A DNA stretch of 64,000 nucleotides from Lyngbya sp. PCC 8106 (GTDB taxonomy: Bacteria; Cyanobacteriota; Cyanobacteriia; Cyanobacteriales; Microcoleaceae). The stretch covers positions 62,001 through 126,000 of the forward strand of contig NZ_AAVU01000010.1 of assembly GCF_000169095.1 (NCBI RefSeq). The letters are read 5' to 3'. Shown here piece after piece: positions 46,107 to 55,437 of this stretch. The position numbers and the translations under genes are program-made. Under the pieces are notes generated by a model. The model worked only from the letters and a program-made list of their open reading frames with translations. It ran no database searches and was not told the origin of the DNA. Numbering within the stretch: the stretch's first letter is position 1; each line of letters starts with the position of its first letter.

Positions 46107-47030
46107 ATGATGCAAAACTCTAATTCAACTTCTCCCTGGCTTGTCGCGTTGGTGGTCTTGGTCGGTGTCATTGCGGTTTCAACGGGGGCAATTTTAGTCC
46201 GTTTAGCAATAGCAACCGCCGAAGTCAATACAATCGGATTTAGTTTAGTGATGTCAGCATCTCGCCTCAGTTTTGCGGCATTACTTTTAGTTCCAACTTG
46301 GCAAAAAATTACTTGGAAAACGCTACAACCTGGCGCGTTATTTTATGCAGCCATAGCCGGAATTTTTCTAGCCTTACATTTTGCGACTTGGATCACCTCT
46401 TTATCTTATACCTCGATAGCCGCTTCGACAACATTAGTCACAACTAGCCCGGTTTGGGTGGCAATATTATCAGCAATTTGGTTAAAAGAAAAACCGTCAA
46501 AATTAACAATATTGGGGATTATCATTGCTTTAACCGGAGGACTGATCATTGCGTTAGGAGACGGGAATACAACAGAAGCGAGTCGTAACCCAATACTCGG
46601 AAATAGTTTAGCCTTAATCGGGGCTTGGGCAATTAGTTTTTATCTCATTTTCGGACGAGAAGCCCAACAACGAGGCTTTAAAATAGGCGGATATATTGCA
46701 GTCGCTTATAGCGTTGCCGCAGTAATATTATTACCTTTACCCTTTTTCTTCGGAACAAATTATAGCGGGTACCCGAGTTTAGTGTATGTTTACCTAGTGC
46801 TGATGGCAATTTTACCGCAACTCGTCGGACATACCAGTTTTAGCTGGGCGGTTAATCGCACCTCTCCAACTTTAGTGATGTTAGCGATATTATTTGAACC
46901 TGTGGGGGCAAGTGGTTTAGGATATCTATTTTTTCAGGAAATTCCTTCTTTAACAGTGGTCGGAGGTGCTATTATAATTTTAATCGGAGTAGCGATCGCC
47001 GTATTAGGTACAAAATCCAATACAATTTAA
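46107..47030 (+). CDS. EamA family (DMT superfamily) transporter
   Basis: 307 residues from ATG 46107, with ten hydrophobic segments in two EamA repeats. A glutamate-ended helix IWLKEKPSKLTILGIIIALTGG closes the first repeat, and LGYLFFQEIPSLTVVGGAII closes the second, as in drug/metabolite exporters. The substrate cannot be told. An ATG at 46065 in frame would add 14 charged residues before the first helix and is less likely. Confidence 0.88.
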   Translation: MMQNSNSTSPWLVALVVLVGVIAVSTGAILVRLAIATAEVNTIGFSLVMSASRLSFAALLLVPTWQKITWKTLQPGALFYAAIAGIFLALHFATWITSLSYTSIAASTTLVTTSPVWVAILSAIWLKEKPSKLTILGIIIALTGGLIIALGDGNTTEASRNPILGNSLALIGAWAISFYLIFGREAQQRGFKIGGYIAVAYSVAAVILLPLPFFFGTNYSGYPSLVYVYLVLMAILPQLVGHTSFSWAVNRTSPTLVMLAILFEPVGASGLGYLFFQEIPSLTVVGGAIIILIGVAIAVLGTKSNTI

Positions 47031-47210
47031 TCTGAAAATAACGCTACACTTCTAATAACAGCAGTTCACTAGCACTTCGAGACCCCGAACTTTTTCCGAA
47101 AGGGTTGGCAGATGTCACCCAACTCTATACCCTTTAACTTAAAGTCGATTGCTGCTGGAAATTGCTTCTATCGATGAATTAACGCTTACTCAACATTTAA
47201 ACAATTACCG

Positions 47211-49124
47211 ATGACTGCTACTCAAGCCACTTTTCCGATTGACCTCGGGGCCTACAAACCCCTCTCACTCGATCCCGCTAATGCGACTCTCACCAACGAA
47301 CAGCGGGAAACCCTCAAAGCCAATATCCAATTTTGTCGAGATCTGATTGTCTTTTTCACCGCCACGGGTGCAGCTAGAGGCGTCGGCGGTCATACAGGCG
47401 GCCCCTATGATACCGTACCAGAAGTCATGATCCTCGATGCCTTATTCCGAGGCGCGGCTGACAAATTTGTACCAATTTTCTTTGATGAAGCCGGACACCG
47501 AGTTGCGACTCAATACCTGATGGCTGCGCTGGGGGGTGAACTTCCCGCCGAAAAACTCCTACATTACCGCGAAGCTCATTCTACCCTACCGGGACACCCT
47601 GAACTTGGACTTACTCCAGGCGTAAAATTTAGTTCAGGTCGTTTGGGTCATATGTGGCCTTATGTTAACGGTGTAGCGTTGGCAAACTCAGGTAAAACGG
47701 TTTTCTGTTTGGGTTCAGACGGTTCACAACAGGAAGGAGACGACGCCGAAGCCGCCCGTTTAGCCGTTTCTCAGCAGCTTAACGTTAAACTCCTGATTGA
47801 CGATAACGACGTAACCATTGCCGGACATCCTTCTGATTATATGCCCGGTTACAGCGTTGCCCAAACTTTAGCGGGTCACGGACTGAAAATTTTAGAAGGA
47901 AATGGCGAAGATATTGATGATCTTTACCGTCGGATATGTGAAGCCGTAAATACCGATGGCCCGGTTGCCGTTGTCAATAAGCGTCCGATGGCGGTTGGTA
48001 TCGAGGGGATAGAAGGGTCTGAACATGGTCACGATGTGATCCCCCTCGATAAAGCAATTAAATACCTCGAAGCCAAGGGTAAAACTGCTGCGGTAGACTA
48101 TCTCAAGAGTATTGAGAAGCCGAAGAACACCTACACTTTCATGGGTTCGAGTGATAAACTGGGGTCGAACCGGAATGTGTTTGGGGAAGCGGTGGTTTCG
48201 GTTTTGAAAGGAATAAGTGATGCCGAACGCAAAGAAAAAGTCATTTGTATTGACAGTGACTTAGAAGGATCTTGTGGTTTGAAAGCGATCGGTGAAGCGT
48301 TCCCAGATATTTATATTAAAGCCGGAATCATGGAACGAGGCAACCTCTCGGCAGCCGCAGGCTTCGGGATGGAAAAAGGCAAACAGGGAATTTTTGCCAC
48401 GTTCAGCGCCTTTTTAGAAATGTGTATTTCTGAAATTACGATGGCACGGTTGAATTATTCTAACCTGCTTTGTCATTTTTCTCACTCCGGTATTGATGAC
48501 ATGGCTGATAATACTTGTCACTTCGGTTTGAACAATATGTTCGCTGATAATGGCTTGGATGATGGCTATGAAACGCGGTTATATTTCCCCGCAGATGCGA
48601 ACCAAATGAAGGCTTGTGTTGAGTCGGTCTTTTCTGATCCGGGGTTGCGGTTTATTTTCTCAACTCGTTCAAAAGTGCCTTATATTCTCAACACTGATGG
48701 TAGTAATTTCTTCGGCGACGGATACAAATTTGTTCCGGGGAAAGATGAAGTCATCCGCGAAGGTACAGCCGGATATATTATTAGTTTTGGGGCAGCTTTG
48801 TATCGTTCTCTCGATGCGGTTGAACGTCTCAAACAAGAAGGAATTGATGTCGGTTTAATTAATAAGGCGACGTTGAATGTGGTTGATGAAGACATGATGG
48901 CAAAAGTGGGTCAGTCTCCAATGGTGATCGTCTCAGAAGCGTTTAACCGTCGGACTGGACTGGGTAGCCGTTTTGGAACTTGGTTGTTAGAACGTGGGTT
49001 CTCTCCGAAGTTTGCCAGCTTAGGAACTCATCACGAAGGTTGTGGCGGCTTGTGGGAACAATTCCCCCATCAAGGTATTGATCCAACGGGTATTATCAAC
49101 AAGGTTAAACAGTTAGCCAAATAA
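47211..49124 (+). CDS. Divergent transketolase-like ThDP enzyme
   Basis: 637 residues. The ThDP motif is GSDGSQQEGDDAEAARLA ending in LIDDNDVTIAGHPS. The N-terminal GVGGHTGGPYDTVPEVMI and DEAGHRVATQYLMAALGG correspond to the SGHPG and HG blocks of transketolase. The pyrimidine-binding part has IMERGNLSAAAGFGMEKG, and a C-terminal domain is present. It lacks the typical Calvin-cycle Tkt N-terminus, so it is a paralogue and probably not the main Tkt. The reaction is likely ketol transfer or a related ThDP reaction; the substrate is unknown. Confidence 0.85.
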   Translation: MTATQATFPIDLGAYKPLSLDPANATLTNEQRETLKANIQFCRDLIVFFTATGAARGVGGHTGGPYDTVPEVMILDALFRGAADKFVPIFFDEAGHRVATQYLMAALGGELPAEKLLHYREAHSTLPGHPELGLTPGVKFSSGRLGHMWPYVNGVALANSGKTVFCLGSDGSQQEGDDAEAARLAVSQQLNVKLLIDDNDVTIAGHPSDYMPGYSVAQTLAGHGLKILEGNGEDIDDLYRRICEAVNTDGPVAVVNKRPMAVGIEGIEGSEHGHDVIPLDKAIKYLEAKGKTAAVDYLKSIEKPKNTYTFMGSSDKLGSNRNVFGEAVVSVLKGISDAERKEKVICIDSDLEGSCGLKAIGEAFPDIYIKAGIMERGNLSAAAGFGMEKGKQGIFATFSAFLEMCISEITMARLNYSNLLCHFSHSGIDDMADNTCHFGLNNMFADNGLDDGYETRLYFPADANQMKACVESVFSDPGLRFIFSTRSKVPYILNTDGSNFFGDGYKFVPGKDEVIREGTAGYIISFGAALYRSLDAVERLKQEGIDVGLINKATLNVVDEDMMAKVGQSPMVIVSEAFNRRTGLGSRFGTWLLERGFSPKFASLGTHHEGCGGLWEQFPHQGIDPTGIINKVKQLAK

Positions 49125-49144
49125 AACAGTTTAAACAGTTGTAG

Positions 49145-49203
49145 GGTGCGTCAACTCATTAATCTTTAAATTCTTGATAAAAAATGAGAGAAATTGACGC
49201 ACC
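49145..49203. repeat. Palindromic element GGTGCGTCAA...TTGACGCACC
   Basis: Ten-base arms at 49145-49154 and 49194-49203, with inner CTCATT/AATGAG pairing that lengthens the stem. It lies just after the transketolase-like gene and could act as its terminator. The arms are a widespread cyanobacterial type. Confidence 0.8.
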
Positions 49204-49213
49204 ATAATCATAT

Positions 49214-49274
49214 TAGGGGCGGGTTTATATAGGTTATTGATGGGAAACATACATCTGTACAGAACTCGCCCCTA
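49214..49274. repeat. Palindromic element TAGGGGCGGGTT...AACTCGCCCCTA
   Basis: Twelve-base arms at 49214-49225 and 49263-49274 with one mismatch. The sequence between (TATATAGGTTATTGATGGGA) is of a kind I recall in Oscillatoriales intergenic repeats. It stands directly beside another palindrome, and both fill the spacer between converging genes. Confidence 0.8.
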
Positions 49275-49311
49275 CTGTTTACTATAAAACCCGTATTCTC
49301 GCCCAAATCAA

Positions 49312-49692
49312 TTAATCATCATAACTAAAATTTAGACTCACCATTTCGTTAGAATTTCCTCGACGACAAAAGACAACATTGTTACCCCGATTTTCTTTGA
49401 AACAAGCAACTTGCTGTTCAAACGCTCTAAGATTATTCTGATAACGACCTGGATCAATACCGAGTTTTTGTCGAAATTCTCCCCATGTCACATCGACAAC
49501 AGCTTCACCTCCACAAATCATTTCCACTTCGCCTCTTTCGATATCCACATCCCCGAGATCGACTTCCACTTCTGCATCTTCTATTTCTAAAATGCGACAG
49601 GCTTCTAATTTATTCTCTCCACAAGCTGCTAAAATAGCGACAAGTGGGATCGCCAGAGTGAAAATTCCGATTGATCTAATGGGTTTTAACAC
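49312..49692 (-). CDS. Small lipoprotein of unknown function
   Basis: 126 residues. A lipobox signal peptide (IPLVAILAACGENK) puts the cysteine at residue 24. The mature part has an acidic segment with alternating V/E/D (EDAEVEVDLGDVDIERGEVE) and three further cysteines. No family is recognised. It would sit at the plasma or outer membrane. Confidence 0.72.
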   Translation of the reverse strand: MLKPIRSIGIFTLAIPLVAILAACGENKLEACRILEIEDAEVEVDLGDVDIERGEVEMICGGEAVVDVTWGEFRQKLGIDPGRYQNNLRAFEQQVACFKENRGNNVVFCRRGNSNEMVSLNFSYDD

Positions 49693-49765
49693 GATAGTCT
49701 TGACTCAATTCGACTCGATAGGATTAACTACATCGATATTTGAGCCGACTTCGGAAAGTTTACAA

Positions 49766-49792
49766 AGGTTATATTTAGGTTATATTTAGGTA
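49766..49792. repeat. 11-bp tandem repeat AGGTTATATTT
   Basis: Two full units and a partial third of AGGTTATATTT in the spacer between the lipoprotein gene's start and the xisI stop. Confidence 0.75.
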
Positions 49793-49834
49793 AACAAGAT
49801 TATCTCAAGGTTAAGCGATTCTCCTATTGAGAGG

Positions 49835-50167
49835 CTACGCCAACGCAAACCCCGTATGAGGTCTAACATCAGGAAGATGAAACCCTAAAACAATGCGATC
49901 TTTAGGAATTCCAGCTTCTACTAATTCCGGTGTAATTCCATCTTCGGTATCATCCCGTTGAACCCAAATTTTACCCTCAATAATATCCAAGTGAACCATA
50001 CAACTGTGTATTCGCTTAACTCCATCCCATCCCAAACTAATAATTAAATAACTATCTATTTCGGAGTCAACAACTAATTTATATTCAACCTCATCATGGG
50101 TGTAAAATTTTGCATTTGCAGCTAAAACTTGTTTAATGATTTGTCTATCCTGGTTTAAGGTATCCAT
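49835..50167 (-). CDS. xisI: XisI-type fdxN element excision controlling factor
   Basis: 110 residues. The family pattern is clear: EVEYKLVVDSEIDSYLIISL, then GWDGVKRIHSCMVHLDII, GKIWVQRDDTEDGIT and the end ELVEAGIPKDRIVLGFH. XisI acts with XisH to control the XisF recombinase that removes the fdxN element in Anabaena heterocysts. Copies are found in many non-heterocystous cyanobacteria without that element, where their job is unknown. It overlaps xisH by 13 bases. Confidence 0.92.
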   Translation of the reverse strand: MDTLNQDRQIIKQVLAANAKFYTHDEVEYKLVVDSEIDSYLIISLGWDGVKRIHSCMVHLDIIEGKIWVQRDDTEDGITPELVEAGIPKDRIVLGFHLPDVRPHTGFALA

Positions 50168-50571
50168 CGGACAATCACCTCTTTTTTGGGTTCAAAAATT
50201 AATAAATTTAGGTTTTCGGTTTCGATTAAAAGTTGACCTATGGGTTCTTCAAAAGTAGATTGATAAGTTGTTTCACGCACAGCTAGATACAATCCACGAT
50301 TCGGTTCTGTTTTACGAAGAACAGCACGATACATCACAAACTGTCCAACTGCATTTCGCAAATCTTCAACATCAGAATAACCGATAAAGCTTTTGATTTC
50401 AACGGCTATTTTTTGATCTTCTAGTTCGGCGGCGAGTAGCTGTTTTGCACCTAAGTCTACATACATATCCTTAGTTCCCCATCTCAGATGCAAGGGATCG
50501 TGAGTAATTGTCCAATTCTCTTTAATTAAGGCATTTTTAACCGCATCGTGATAGAGATCTAAAGCTGGCAT
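50155..50571 (-). CDS. xisH: XisH-type fdxN element excision controlling factor (endonuclease-like)
   Basis: 138 residues. The start MPALDLYHDAVKNALIKEN and the core KDMYVDLGAKQLLAAELEDQ, then IAVEIKSFIG, fit XisH. The D...E-x-K arrangement (VDLGA...AVEIK) is a PD-(D/E)XK nuclease signature, so the protein may cut or bind DNA. The tail LLIFEPKKEVIVRWIP is typical. No xisF-like recombinase and no fdxN or nif gene is in the window. Confidence 0.92.
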   Translation of the reverse strand: MPALDLYHDAVKNALIKENWTITHDPLHLRWGTKDMYVDLGAKQLLAAELEDQKIAVEIKSFIGYSDVEDLRNAVGQFVMYRAVLRKTEPNRGLYLAVRETTYQSTFEEPIGQLLIETENLNLLIFEPKKEVIVRWIP

Positions 50572-50928
50572 AATTCTCTAGAACAGCAATCAATATCTAC
50601 TATTATACCTGATTTATTCAAGTTGGGAAAGTCCCAATTTTCGAGCTACTTCTATAGAAGCAACCGGATAAACGGTTTCTGTGGGAGTTATTAAATCCCT
50701 CTAATCTCCCCCACAAATAAATTGATATTGTTCGCGAACAAACTCAGAAATATATTCAATTTTAAGACTCCATTCTTGAGTATATTTTTGTAAGATTTCG
50801 CCTTCTTGATATCACGACTAATATATCAAATCATAAAAATTCTGTTTTAGTAAAATCCGCACCTTCTAATTTCAGAAATATTTTGCGAAGAAGCTGTTGT
50901 CATCAATACAGGATTACAGCTTAAAAAG
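50572..50928. other. Spacer between divergent xisH and the LOTUS-like gene
   Basis: 357 bases. The left half carries the decayed gene remnant (50614-50811). The right part is AT-rich and presumably holds the promoter of the gene at 50929; no clear boxes were made out. Confidence 0.4.
50614..50811 (-). pseudogene. Decayed small gene remnant upstream of xisH
   Basis: One minus-strand frame reads EGEILQKYTQEWSLKIEYIS, continues to FICGGD, meets an in-frame TAG, then resumes RDLITPTETVYPVASIEVAR and ends at a TAA at 50614-50616. Upstream of 50811 the frame is stopped and no start is seen. The codon pattern looks protein-like on both sides of the stop, so I read it as a truncated gene. Family unknown. 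Confidence 0.4.
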
Positions 50929-51522
50929 ATGAATTTAAAGAAAATCATTCAAAGCATCATTCGCGAGGAACTTGACGGAACTTCTGAAAATTGGGTACGA
51001 TTTTCGAGACTCGCATTAATATTAAGTCGTGATGGAATTAAAATCCAAGCAGGATACTTTGATAAAAATCCAGATTTTCGCATTTACAGAACCAACAATA
51101 CTAATGTATTTTATATCGCGCTACCTGAATATTTACCTCAAAATAATACAAAGCATCCTCCCATCAGAAAAAGAGTATCTCAATCTAGAAAGGTTATTTC
51201 CAAAGCGGTTAATAAACCTCCTCAACCCAAGCTTACTCCAGATACAATTAATTCCCCAGAAAGTTTAGAACAGGCTTTTTTAGACATTCTCATCTATTTA
51301 ACTGAAAATCAACCCAATCATTTTATTCACCCAGAAATCTTCGGCAATCAATTTTATTACATCTATCAGAAACCCATTCGACAAGTGATAAAAGAATTTT
51401 TTCCCAATAAAAAACTGAAAAATGTATTAAATGAAAGCTCATTATTCTTAGTTCGAGAGTCGTCTAAAGACTCAAATAAATGGGAAGTCGCGATCGCCAA
51501 ACTTGTCAAGCAGGTGTTCTAG
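50929..51522 (+). CDS. Unknown protein with two possible LOTUS-like RNA-binding modules
   Basis: 197 residues, soluble and basic. Residues about 17-65 (ENWVRFSRLALILSRDGIKI) and 110-190 (NHFIHPEIFGNQFYYIY, then KEFFPNKKLKNVLNESSLF) have the winged-helix pattern seen in OST-HTH/LOTUS domains. This is a pattern judgement, not a database match. The middle (residues 75-100) is a Lys/Pro-rich linker. It stands alone between xisH and a photolyase-family gene. Confidence 0.6.
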   Translation: MNLKKIIQSIIREELDGTSENWVRFSRLALILSRDGIKIQAGYFDKNPDFRIYRTNNTNVFYIALPEYLPQNNTKHPPIRKRVSQSRKVISKAVNKPPQPKLTPDTINSPESLEQAFLDILIYLTENQPNHFIHPEIFGNQFYYIYQKPIRQVIKEFFPNKKLKNVLNESSLFLVRESSKDSNKWEVAIAKLVKQVF

Positions 51523-51705
51523 AAACCATGAATTATTTGTTAACAGGAGTAGTTCTAAAAACTATATAGCAAGGGTTTTAGGGATTGATCTTCATCCTAT
51601 TTTTAGGAAAGTTCAGGGTGTAAGCAAGAGGGCGCAAGTTTTACACCCCGACAAAGTTGTATTTTGTTGTATTCTATCGAGTTAAAAAATCCTAAAATTT
51701 ACTTG

Positions 51706-53187
51706 CTATCCCAGAGGATGTTTAGCTTTCGATAAAGCCGCCTCATAGCTTTTTTTATTGCTTTGAACAGACTTCATCAAATCAACAACTGGGTTAGGAT
51801 AATCCACCCCTAATTTAACACCAAACCGCTTTTGTTCTACGGGTTGTAACATCCAAGGTTCGTGAACTTTTGACGCAGGTAAAGCCGCTAATTCTGGCAA
51901 CCAATGCTTAACATAATCACCATTGGAGTCATAATCTTTAGCTTGTTTAGGAATATTAAAATACCGAAACCCTCGCGCATCATTTCCGACTCCTGCGGTA
52001 TAGTTCCAGTTTCCCCAATTACTACAAACATCATAATCAACTAACAGCGACTCGAACCATTCCGCCCCCATTTTCCAATTTATTCCCAAATTTTTAGTCA
52101 GAAAACTGGCTACATTTTGCCGCCCTCGGTTCGACATAAAACCTGTCGCTGCAAGTTCGCGCATATTCGCATCAACTAGGGGAAAACCTGTGGTTCCTGT
52201 ACGCCAACATTCAAACCGTTCCCAGTCTTCTTTCCAGGGAATTGAAACCCCTTGTAACCCAGACAGACGGAAGATTTTATTGCCATGTTTCAGACAAATA
52301 AACCTAAAATAATCCCGCCATAACAACTCAAATACTAACCAATAAGTTGAGTCATTTTTTACCCGTTGTTCTTCATAATCTTGTACATGATCATAAATAA
52401 AACGAGGTGATAAACATCCTAGTGCTAACCAGGGAGAAAATTTAGAGGAATAATTTGCCCCTAACATTCCATTCCGGGTTTGTTTATAGTCTTTTAAACA
52501 ATCTTGTTCCCAAATATAATCAGTTAACCGAGAAATTCCGGCTGTTTCTCCGCCTTGAAATTTTAAAACTGATCGTTGATCAAACTGAGGTGTTTCTAAA
52601 CCTAACTTTTGTAGTGTTGGCAATTCTCCAACTTCAATTTGAGGTAAAATCGGTAAACGTTGAGGTGTGGGAAAGGACGCATAAATTGTGCCATTTTTCT
52701 CAACTTGTTTCCGAAATTGGGTGAAAACTTCAGGAATTCTGTTAATTGAAAACGGTAAATCATCAAGATCATAAAGGGTTGCTCCCCAATAGGATTTTAA
52801 TGATACATCTAAAGGGTTTAACGCTTTTTCTAATGTGGTTTCAACGGCTAATTCTTCTGAGGTTACTTCACGATAATAGTAAACTTCATCAATTCCTAAT
52901 TGTTTGACAAGTTCAGGAATAACTGTCTCCGGGAAATCATAACGAACGATTAAATCACTTCCTAATTTTCTCAGGGAGTTGCGTAAATCTGTTACGCTTT
53001 CGAGTAAAAATTGAGCGCGAAATACTCCCGTTTTAGGAAATCCAAAGGAGGTTTTTCCAAATTGTCGGGGGTCAAAACAGTAAACGGGAATGATCTCTGC
53101 TTGCGCTTTCACTGCTAAATGTAGCGGTTCATGGTCATGGACTCGTAAATCGTTACGATACCAGATGAGAACTCGTTTATCACTCAT
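51706..53187 (-). CDS. cry: Cryptochrome DASH (photolyase family)
   Basis: 493 residues from ATG 53187 (MSDKRVLIWYRNDLRVHDHE); an in-frame ATG at 53253 would add 22 residues. The N-terminal antenna-binding domain is followed by the FAD domain. The segments RGRQNVASFLTKNLGINWKM, GAEWFESLLVDYDVCSNWGN and YTAGVGNDARGFRYFN, then KQAKDYDSNGDYVKHWLPEL, are the CRY-DASH pattern and not class I CPD photolyase. Members repair cyclobutane dimers in single-stranded DNA and may act in light signalling. Confidence 0.92.
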   Translation of the reverse strand: MSDKRVLIWYRNDLRVHDHEPLHLAVKAQAEIIPVYCFDPRQFGKTSFGFPKTGVFRAQFLLESVTDLRNSLRKLGSDLIVRYDFPETVIPELVKQLGIDEVYYYREVTSEELAVETTLEKALNPLDVSLKSYWGATLYDLDDLPFSINRIPEVFTQFRKQVEKNGTIYASFPTPQRLPILPQIEVGELPTLQKLGLETPQFDQRSVLKFQGGETAGISRLTDYIWEQDCLKDYKQTRNGMLGANYSSKFSPWLALGCLSPRFIYDHVQDYEEQRVKNDSTYWLVFELLWRDYFRFICLKHGNKIFRLSGLQGVSIPWKEDWERFECWRTGTTGFPLVDANMRELAATGFMSNRGRQNVASFLTKNLGINWKMGAEWFESLLVDYDVCSNWGNWNYTAGVGNDARGFRYFNIPKQAKDYDSNGDYVKHWLPELAALPASKVHEPWMLQPVEQKRFGVKLGVDYPNPVVDLMKSVQSNKKSYEAALSKAKHPLG

Positions 53188-53371
53188 TTTTCCTTGACCT
53201 GAATTAACCTCGTTACAAATATTAACAGAGATATCAGAATTTAACAATTTCACACAAAATTAACAACAGAGGTTCAATGCAATTACAATTAAATGATGGC
53301 TATATTTGAAGTGATCAGCGTCAAATTAGAGTTATACTTATAAAAGGTGCAAGCTTAATCTATTAATAATA

Positions 53372-55255
53372 ATGAATATAACTATTGAACTTGAAGTTTT
53401 TCAGAAAGAGTGGTTACAAGGTATTATAGAAGGTAATCCTTCAACTTTAGAACTGGGACGCCGTTTTGCAAGAAAATTAGTAACTCAGTGGCTAGATGTC
53501 GATGAGTCCTCAGATGATATTGTCTATTGTGATGGTAGCGGAGATGGAGGAATTGATATTGCATATCTGCATCGAGGTGATAGTCTAGATGAAAGCACTG
53601 AAGAAGGAGATACATGGTATTTAGTTCAAAGCAAGTATGGTAAAGCATTTTCAGGAACGGGTACTCTATTAAGCGAATCTCAAAAAATAATTGATACTCT
53701 TGATGGTGGTCGAAATCGACTGTCATCATTAGTTGAAGATTTAGTAGAACGTTTAACTAACTTCCGACAGCAAGCATCAGAACGTGACAAGATGATACTT
53801 GTATTTGCTACAGAAACCGCCTTAAATGATACAGAAAAACGAGCGTTAAACGATATTCTCAGTATGGGAAGAAATAGATTAGGAGCAATTTTTGATGTCG
53901 AAGCCGTTTCAATTGAAACAATTTATCAGAGAATTATAGAAAATAGTCCTACGCGAATTAAAATGCCTTTAAGAGCAAGTGATGCTAAGGGGGATAAATT
54001 ATTGGTTGGTGCAGTTAAATTAAAAGACTTATACAATTTTATGAAAGATTATAAGGAATCTACAGGTGACTTAGATCAACTCTATGAGAAGAATGTTCGT
54101 CGTTTTTTAAGCTCAAGAAGAAAGGTGAATAAAGCCATCAAAAAAACTCTTGAGCAAGAGCCAGAAAACTTTGGACTTTATAACAATGGAGTGACCATCG
54201 TAGTCGAAGACTTTGGAAAAACAAATAAAGGATATGGATATGAGTTGGTTGAGCCTTATGTGGTTAACGGCTGTCAAACTACTCGAACTATCTGGGATGT
54301 TTTATATAAAAAGCTAGAAGCTGGTGGTACTGGCTCTAGTAAAACCTTACAAGAATGGAAGGAAAAATTATCTAAAGGAGTTGTTATTCTTAAAATTGTT
54401 AAAGTCGGCTCAGAGGGGGAAGAACTATTAACTCAAATTACACGTTATACCAATAGTCAAAATGCTGTTAATGAAAAAGATTTTTTAGCTTTAACATCTG
54501 ATTTTAGAACATGGGCTAAACAGATCGCAGAAAAGCATAATCTATTTCTTGAAATACAACGAGGTGGTTGGGATTCACAAAAAGCATTGCAAAGTCAAAA
54601 TCCTGGTACACATCAGTTTAAAAATTGGGCTAATGCTTTTGATCTTTTGAAAGTATATGGTGCTGGATGGTTAGGAGAAGCAGGACTTGCTTTTGGAACA
54701 AATGCACCTTTTCTACCAAAAGGTAAAATTTTTGAAAAAATAATGAATCAAAAGGAATCTAATCAAGCTTTTGGAGTTGATGACTTATACGCAGCTTATC
54801 TTCTTCAAAAGACTTCCAATGAAAAATATAAGTTTGGAAGAGAAGGGGAGCCTAGCCGACGCTTTACTCGTTTCTTGTATTACATGGTAGTCATAGATTT
54901 ACTTAAGTCAGTAATGATTAATGCTCCAATAGAATCAACCCCTGTCAAAGTTACTGAATCATTTTTAAAACTCTTTCAATCTGAGTTTGAACTAGCTCGT
55001 GATGCGCTGCTTGATACAGCAATACAACTTATAGACGATTATATGACAGAAGGAACTGATGAGTCCGTTTACAAAGAACCCGAGTGTAAATCAAAAGATG
55101 TTAAAGGATATATGCGATCAGAACAGTTAGGTAAAAGTGAAGAATCATCCCCTCAACTCCTTAAATCATTGTCCATTCATAAAAAAGTTATGAAAAGAAA
55201 AACAGGCGATACACAGTCTCCTTTTGACTTGATTTTAGCAGCTATAAACTCTTGA
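53372..55255 (+). CDS. AIPR family protein with nuclease-like N-terminus (candidate phage defence)
   Basis: 627 residues. Residues about 50-90 contain CDGSGDGGIDIAYL and, further on, WYLVQSKYGKAFSG, a D...Q-x-K arrangement as in Mrr-like restriction nucleases. The AIPR region follows (about 245-420): KNVRRFLSSRRKVNKAI, NFGLYNNGVTIVVEDF, EPYVVNGCQTTRTIW and ITRYTNSQNAVNEKDF. AIPR proteins are named from abortive-infection phage resistance loci. The 3' neighbours are a vWA and a PP2C gene on the same strand. The family call is firm; defence is inferred from the family. Confidence 0.88.
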   Translation: MNITIELEVFQKEWLQGIIEGNPSTLELGRRFARKLVTQWLDVDESSDDIVYCDGSGDGGIDIAYLHRGDSLDESTEEGDTWYLVQSKYGKAFSGTGTLLSESQKIIDTLDGGRNRLSSLVEDLVERLTNFRQQASERDKMILVFATETALNDTEKRALNDILSMGRNRLGAIFDVEAVSIETIYQRIIENSPTRIKMPLRASDAKGDKLLVGAVKLKDLYNFMKDYKESTGDLDQLYEKNVRRFLSSRRKVNKAIKKTLEQEPENFGLYNNGVTIVVEDFGKTNKGYGYELVEPYVVNGCQTTRTIWDVLYKKLEAGGTGSSKTLQEWKEKLSKGVVILKIVKVGSEGEELLTQITRYTNSQNAVNEKDFLALTSDFRTWAKQIAEKHNLFLEIQRGGWDSQKALQSQNPGTHQFKNWANAFDLLKVYGAGWLGEAGLAFGTNAPFLPKGKIFEKIMNQKESNQAFGVDDLYAAYLLQKTSNEKYKFGREGEPSRRFTRFLYYMVVIDLLKSVMINAPIESTPVKVTESFLKLFQSEFELARDALLDTAIQLIDDYMTEGTDESVYKEPECKSKDVKGYMRSEQLGKSEESSPQLLKSLSIHKKVMKRKTGDTQSPFDLILAAINS

Positions 55256-55437
55256 CTTTATTCTGGATAAATTGATTGAGCAACATTTTAGTCAAGTAGT
55301 GTATGATTGACGAAGTGATCGCTAAACTCTCTGAATTTTTTCAATGATGCCAAATTTCTCGCTTCAAATCAGCGATAATCAAAAACAGGCAAAAATCGAG
55401 TATCCTAAGAGAACTGCAAACTCCCACACCACCCATT

